From Prolixibacteraceae bacterium (GTDB lineage Bacteria > Bacteroidota > Bacteroidia > Bacteroidales > Prolixibacteraceae): DNA of 5,069 bases. The notes below the pieces were generated by a model. That model did no database searches and was not told the DNA's origin. It worked only from the letters and a program-made list of their open reading frames with translations. Made by a program: the position numbers and the translations under genes. The stretch is taken from assembly GCA_027858145.1 (NCBI GenBank), contig JAQIDF010000330.1, positions 1-5,069 on the forward strand. The letters are read 5' to 3'. Shown here piece by piece: positions 4,242-5,069 of this stretch; position 1 is the stretch's first letter, and the number at the start of each line of letters is the position of its first letter.

Positions 4242-4811
4242 TTAAAACCTCAGGGTAAAAACCGGGAGGGCCGAATAATACAAAAAGCCATAATACATTG
4301 CCAAACATGTTGATGCCCGCACACCCAATGAAAGGTTATCATTAAAATTGTATTCATACTTCATGGCCAGCAATGCGCCTAAATCGTAATAATGATCTTC
4401 GTGTAAATCAAATTCTTCGGAATAGTAAGACGGAACAATAATGCGGTTATCGCCGTAAAACGCGCCCAATGTAGGAATAACTGAATGATGACGGTTTTTT
4501 GTCTCAAATTCGTAACCGGTATTTAAGCTGATAATTTTATAGGTATAAATTAAATCGACATTGCCCGGAACATTTGGCCAGCTACCACGGTTGTTCATTG
4601 TCTCGGCACCCGTTACACGTAGCGAAAACAGGTAATTGTTTTTCATTTTGACCCCCAGTTCAGCCGATAGCATGGAACCATCTATCATCCCGTCCTCGTT
4701 AAAATACCCTACACCGCTGCTCATAAACCATTCTGTTTTTTCTTCCTGTGCTTTTGCAGAGCAAAAACCAAATACTATAAAAAGTGTGGTAATACAAAAA
4801 AATATCTTCAT
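4242..4811 (-). CDS. Small outer-membrane beta-barrel protein
   Basis: This 189-residue protein has a signal peptide MKIFFCITTLFIVFGFCSAKAQ (hydrophobic 3-18, AKA cleavage motif at 19-21). Cys17 lacks a proper lipobox, so it is not read as a lipoprotein. The mature part shows strand-like alternating blocks such as 30-37, 46-55, 58-68, 86-101, 111-119 and 143-166, with acidic, Tyr-rich loops, and ends PVFTLRF with a C-terminal Phe. The block DLGALLAMKYEYNFNDNLSL (143-162) parallels DLGIHYILQTDYSFTNNMLI in the gene at 3523-4086, which suggests distant paralogy. The ATG at 4809-4811 follows an A-rich AATAAAAAAGG leader. The 72-base gap to the upstream barrel gene has no visible promoter, so the two are probably co-transcribed. 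Role unknown. Confidence 0.8.
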   Translation of the reverse strand: MKIFFCITTLFIVFGFCSAKAQEEKTEWFMSSGVGYFNEDGMIDGSMLSAELGVKMKNNYLFSLRVTGAETMNNRGSWPNVPGNVDLIYTYKIISLNTGYEFETKNRHHSVIPTLGAFYGDNRIIVPSYYSEEFDLHEDHYYDLGALLAMKYEYNFNDNLSLGVRASTCLAMYYGFLYYSALPVFTLRF

Positions 4812-4883
4812 CCTTTTTTATTATTTTCTTAATCAACATTTTTATTTTCTTCAATGCGTCTTTGCACCTTTGCAGTAAACCAT

Positions 4884-5069
4884 TTAAAACCGGAAACCGA
4901 CTCCCAGTCCGGCACTTATGGGCGATTTTCGTTCCATGGTATGGTTGCCACTTAGCATTTCAACCTCACGGCCAAAAACCTTGTTGTATAAAAATTGTGC
5001 TGTAACAAAGAGATTGTTATTAAAGTAATAATTAGCCTGCATAATAGCATGAGCACCAAAATCCAGGGT
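4884..5069 (-). CDS. C-terminal part of a third outer-membrane beta-barrel protein (partial)
   Basis: The last 61 codons are visible, ending at TAA (4884-4886); the N-terminus lies beyond the right edge. The peptide runs DFGAHAIMQANYYFNNNL through FVTAQFLYNKVF to GLGVGFRF and lines up closely with residues 133-187 of the protein at 3523-4086 (DLGIHYILQTDYSFTNNM, ISGQILYNYVF, GIGIGYRF). The main difference is a slightly longer last loop (GREVEMLSGNHTMERKSP). The aromatic C-terminus and alternating strands mark it as an outer-membrane barrel. It is the upstream gene of the minus-strand trio. Confidence 0.8.
   Translation of the reverse strand, partial: TLDFGAHAIMQANYYFNNNLFVTAQFLYNKVFGREVEMLSGNHTMERKSPISAGLGVGFRF

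Noticed and set aside
4636..4878. Plus-strand open frame opposite the middle barrel gene
   Set aside because: It is antisense to a protein with a clear signal peptide, and its hydrophobic look comes from the complement of that sequence.

Overview
The window looks like a chromosomal segment from a member of the Bacteroidota, possibly a marine or anaerobic lineage near the Marinilabiliales (phylum fairly sure, order a guess). The DNA is AT-rich. Exported proteins have short signal peptides ending in SYGQ or AKAQ. Outer-membrane barrels end in an aromatic residue (YRF, LRF, FRF). There are no clear Shine-Dalgarno sites, and TAnnTTTG promoter boxes occur upstream of genes.

Layout. (1) Bases 1-231 hold a terminator hairpin and, on the minus strand, a small Trp-rich protein gene. 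Its reading frame is intact for 51 codons, but it joins a start codon only if one G is removed from a G5 run. (2) Bases 232-1317 hold no convincing gene. They are densely packed with repeats: two copies of an ~129-bp repeat, one interrupted by a 136-bp MITE-like insertion; a nested palindromic REP-like element with a 21-bp perfect hairpin whose arms are G-quadruplex motifs; and an 8-bp-period degenerate array (NNNTGGAA). (3) Bases 1318-3511 hold a divergent pair: an APP1/DUF2183-type predicted phosphatidate phosphatase (minus) and a diacylglycerol-kinase-family lipid kinase (plus). The 211-bp spacer between them contains the second, inverted copy of the MITE-like element. (4) Bases 3523-5069 hold three tandem minus-strand genes for small outer-membrane beta-barrel proteins, at least two of them clearly paralogous. 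The last is cut by the window edge.

How the parts may work together. The divergent pair could catalyse opposite reactions on a lipid phosphate (for example phosphatidate to diacylglycerol and back), so the shared spacer is a plausible control point; this is inference from family and arrangement. The barrel genes are probably one transcription unit read right to left and are not obviously tied to the lipid pair, whose kinase gene converges on them with an 11-bp gap.

The most unusual signal is the MITE-like element. One copy sits in a repeat whose other copy preserves the matching empty site, with a 6-bp flanking direct repeat. The other copy lies where the phosphatase promoter should be. I saw no CRISPR array, tRNA, rRNA or transposase gene.
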